Position numbers and translations under genes: made by a program. A model generated the notes under the pieces. That model had not been told where the DNA came from. It did no database searches and saw only the letters and a list, made by a program, of their open reading frames with translations. Shown here piece by piece: positions 62,129 through 64,000 of a DNA stretch of 64,000 nt (position 1 is its first letter; each line of letters begins with the position of its first letter). The stretch is from Syntrophaceae bacterium (GTDB lineage: Bacteria > Desulfobacterota > Syntrophia > Syntrophales > UBA2192). The stretch covers positions 868,001-932,000 of the forward strand of contig JABLXY010000002.1 of the NCBI GenBank assembly GCA_013177795.1. The letters run 5' to 3'.

Positions 62129-63193
62129 ATGGTGAAAAGCGGCATCAAGAGATCCCGGAAGTCGGGTCTTCCCCCCGGCAGCCTGGTGCACATCGGACCG
62201 GAGCGGACGGAGAAGATCCGGGTCACCGTGGTCGACTACGGGGAAGATCACTTCGAGGAGCGGGAGATCGGGTCGCCCGCCGAGCTGGCCCCGTACTGCG
62301 GGAAGTCGACGGTCACGTGGATCGACGTCGTCGGGATCCACGATCCCCGCGTGATCGAGGAGATCGGCGGCCAGTTCCACGTTCACCCGCTGCTGATGGA
62401 AGACATCATGAACACGACCCAGCGGCCGAAGATCGACGACCTGGGCAAGTACATCTGCCTCATCGTCAAGCTGATCACCTACGACGACGCGGCCGGGGAG
62501 CTCCGCATCGAACAGCTGAGCATCGTGTTCAACGACGATTTCGTCCTGTCCTTCCAGGAGTCCGACAGCGGGATCTTCAGGCCGCTGCGCGACCGGATTC
62601 GAAACGGCCTCGGGCGGATCCGCAGGATGGGGACGGACTACCTCGTCTACACCCTGCTGGACGCCGTGGTGGATCATTACTTCGTCGTGATGGAGAAGAT
62701 GGGGGAGACGATCGACCGACTCGAGGACGAGGTCGTGGCGGCCCCGAAGCGCGAGACGCTGCAGAGCATCCAGAAGCTCCGCGACGAGATCCTGCTGGTG
62801 CGCCGCTCCGTGTGGCCGCTGCGCGAGGTGGTCTCCCTTCTCGAGCGGGCCGAGTCGCCGCTGCTCGACAAGACGACGGCCATCTACTTCCGGGACGTCT
62901 ACGAGCACACGATCCAGGTCATGGACACCGTGGACACCTACCGGGATATCCTCTCGGGGATGTTCGACATCTACCTCTCGAGCATCAGCAACCGCCTCAA
63001 CGAGGTCATGAAGGTGCTCACCGTGATCGCGACCCTCTTCATGCCGCTCACCTTCCTCGTCGGCGTCTACGGGATGAACTTCGAGTACATGCCCGAGCTC
63101 AAGTGGCGCTACGGCTACTTCCTGGTGTGGGGGGTCATGATCACCGTGGCGCTTGCCATGCTCATCGCCTTCCGGCGGCGCCGCTGGATCTAG
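62129..63193 (+). CDS. corA: CorA-type magnesium/cobalt transporter
   Basis: 354 residues from ATG 62129. A long cytoplasmic funnel domain with IDVVGIHDPRVIEEIGGQFH and LLMEDIMNTTQRPKIDDLGK, a long helix, and two C-terminal transmembrane helices. They are joined by the selectivity motif YGMNFEYMPELKWRYGYFLV. The basic end RRRRW follows the second helix. It forms pentameric channels for Mg2+ uptake in the inner membrane. Length is normal. Confidence 0.95.
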   Translation: MVKSGIKRSRKSGLPPGSLVHIGPERTEKIRVTVVDYGEDHFEEREIGSPAELAPYCGKSTVTWIDVVGIHDPRVIEEIGGQFHVHPLLMEDIMNTTQRPKIDDLGKYICLIVKLITYDDAAGELRIEQLSIVFNDDFVLSFQESDSGIFRPLRDRIRNGLGRIRRMGTDYLVYTLLDAVVDHYFVVMEKMGETIDRLEDEVVAAPKRETLQSIQKLRDEILLVRRSVWPLREVVSLLERAESPLLDKTTAIYFRDVYEHTIQVMDTVDTYRDILSGMFDIYLSSISNRLNEVMKVLTVIATLFMPLTFLVGVYGMNFEYMPELKWRYGYFLVWGVMITVALAMLIAFRRRRWI

Positions 63194-63232
63194 GCGGCGG
63201 ACACGGGACGGGGCGCCCGTGCAGCGACCCGT

Positions 63233-63598
63233 TCAGGCCGTCAGCTCCCCGACGGCCCTCAGCAGCTGCGCCGTGTCCACGGGCTTTGCAAAGGCGCGGT
63301 CCGCGCCGAGCAGCGTCGCCATCGACAGGTAGCTTTCGGGCCCGATCCGGCCGCCGCCCGAGATGGCGATGACCGGTACGTCCGGGGTGAGCCTGCGGAG
63401 TTCCATCAGCGTCTCGATCCCCTCCTTCTCGGGCATCAGGATGTCCGTGATGACGAGGTCGGCGGGCTGCTTCCGGTGCAGGGAGAGTGCCCGGGCGCCG
63501 TTCTCCGCCGTTTCCGTGTCGTAGCCCGCCCGCCGCAGCAGCCGGTCCAGCATGTCGCGCACGAGCGCGTCGTCGTCGACGATCAGGATTCTCTTCAT
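63233..63598 (-). CDS. Single-domain response regulator (CheY-like)
   Basis: 121 residues. Receiver domain with the acidic pocket ILIVDDDALVRDMLDRLLRR, phosphorylation Asp in ADLVITDILMPEKEGIETLM, Thr/Ser position VIAISGGGRIG and Lys in DRAFAKPVDTAQLL. It has no output domain. It overlaps by 4 bp (ATGA) the gene upstream, which ends in its own receiver domain, so the two are coupled. Confidence 0.93.
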   Translation of the reverse strand: MKRILIVDDDALVRDMLDRLLRRAGYDTETAENGARALSLHRKQPADLVITDILMPEKEGIETLMELRRLTPDVPVIAISGGGRIGPESYLSMATLLGADRAFAKPVDTAQLLRAVGELTA

Positions 63599-64000
63599 GG
63601 CGTCTCGTTCCTTGTCTGCCCGTCGAGCACGGCCCGCACCTCCAGGGCCAGCTGGCCCAGGAAGAGAGGCTTCAGCAGGAATCGCCGGATGCCCATGGCC
63701 AGGGCCTCCGCCTCCCCGATGCAGTCGCTGTACCCCGTGCAGAGAATGACGGGCGTGCCGGGCCTGCAGCGCAGGATCTCGCATGCCAGCTCGGCTCCCG
63801 TCATGCGCGGCATCGTCATGTCCGTGATGACCAGGTCGAAGCCCCCGGGGTCCTCCCGGAAGAGGCGGAGGGCCGCCGGGCCGTCCTGGACGGCCGTCAC
63901 GCGGTAGCCGAGCGCGGTGAGCATCCGGGACAGGGCCTCCGCCAGCGGGGCCTCGTCGTCGACCAGCAGGACACGCTCGGTCCCCCGCGGGAGCGGCCCC
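63595..64000 (-). CDS. C-terminal receiver domain of a hybrid sensor kinase (cut by window edge)
   Basis: The open frame reaches the right edge of the window without a start. Its last 135 residues are PRGTERVLLVDDEAPLAEAL, then FDLVITDMTMPRMTGAELAC (phospho-Asp) and VILCTGYS with IRRFLLKPLFLGQLALEVRA (Lys), a complete receiver domain. The linker before it (PLPRGTERVLLVDDE) is the kind that follows a histidine-kinase ATPase domain. So this is most likely the tail of a hybrid histidine kinase, with the response regulator gene next to it as a partner. The kinase domain itself is outside the window. Confidence 0.8.
   Translation of the reverse strand, partial: GPLPRGTERVLLVDDEAPLAEALSRMLTALGYRVTAVQDGPAALRLFREDPGGFDLVITDMTMPRMTGAELACEILRCRPGTPVILCTGYSDCIGEAEALAMGIRRFLLKPLFLGQLALEVRAVLDGQTRNETP

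Overview
The window reads as a chromosomal piece of an anaerobic, GC-rich bacterium, most likely a deltaproteobacterium (Desulfobacterota, Syntrophus/Smithella/Geobacter-like). The grounds are a soluble HoxEFUYH-type [NiFe] hydrogenase with a NuoF-GltD fusion, a FadN-type beta-oxidation operon, rubrerythrin, DUF169, many PEP-CTERM surface proteins, a GEMM-type riboswitch and GGGGACGT palindromes. The assignment is inferred from gene content only.

Layout. (1) 1-9.6 kb, minus strand: a visibly AT-richer exopolysaccharide cluster with a partial secreted protein at the edge, three glycosyltransferases, an O-antigen-ligase/polymerase-like protein, a Wzx-type flippase, a CgeB-like transferase and WecB. 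(2) 9.6-14 kb: a scar zone with a DUF218 gene that has absorbed intergenic repeats in frame, a VapBC pair, a DUF4143 ATPase split by an amber codon, a BrnTA pair whose toxin carries an ochre codon, an antitoxin relic, and many copies of a TTCGTTAGTTC / TTTTAGGTTTTACG repeat. (3) 14.6-30.4 kb: a surface-protein island with nine genes ending in PEP-CTERM or VP[IL]P-CTERM sorting tails, four genes ending in dockerin-like Ca-binding repeats (two tandem metallophosphatases, a DUF362 protein, a cohesin-like protein) and one orphan sorting-tail remnant. Several have candidate sigma-54 promoters. Three of these have a TGTAAA-N5-TTTACA site, or a half of it, 64-65 bp upstream, and one also has a cyclic-dinucleotide riboswitch with an overlapping terminator. 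(4) 30.6-37.6 kb: an AttEFGH-like ABC exporter operon with a HicAB pair inserted, a YihY/BrkB membrane protein and rubrerythrin. (5) 37.9-40.2 kb: an MHS-type MFS transporter and a QueG-like Fe-S protein on the plus strand. (6) 40.2-51.5 kb, minus strand: the hydrogenase operon with its maturation protease, headed by PHP, HATPase, RsbW-like and two DRTGG proteins. (7) 51.7-58.5 kb, plus strand: TetR regulator, acyl-CoA dehydrogenase, 3-hydroxyacyl-CoA dehydrogenase/enoyl-CoA hydratase and thiolase. (8) 58.6-64 kb: DUF169, GNAT, nitrilase-family hydrolase, HDOD protein, CorA, and two receiver-domain proteins, the last open at the window edge.

How the parts may work together. The polysaccharide cluster next to many PEP-CTERM proteins fits the known exosortase/EPS pairing; the exosortase itself is not in the window. 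The hydrogenase and beta-oxidation operons together suggest syntrophic or fermentative fatty-acid oxidation with H2 as electron outlet. Dispersed palindromes touch several gene ends: one supplies the ABC ATPase start codon, another the stop codon of the HDOD gene.
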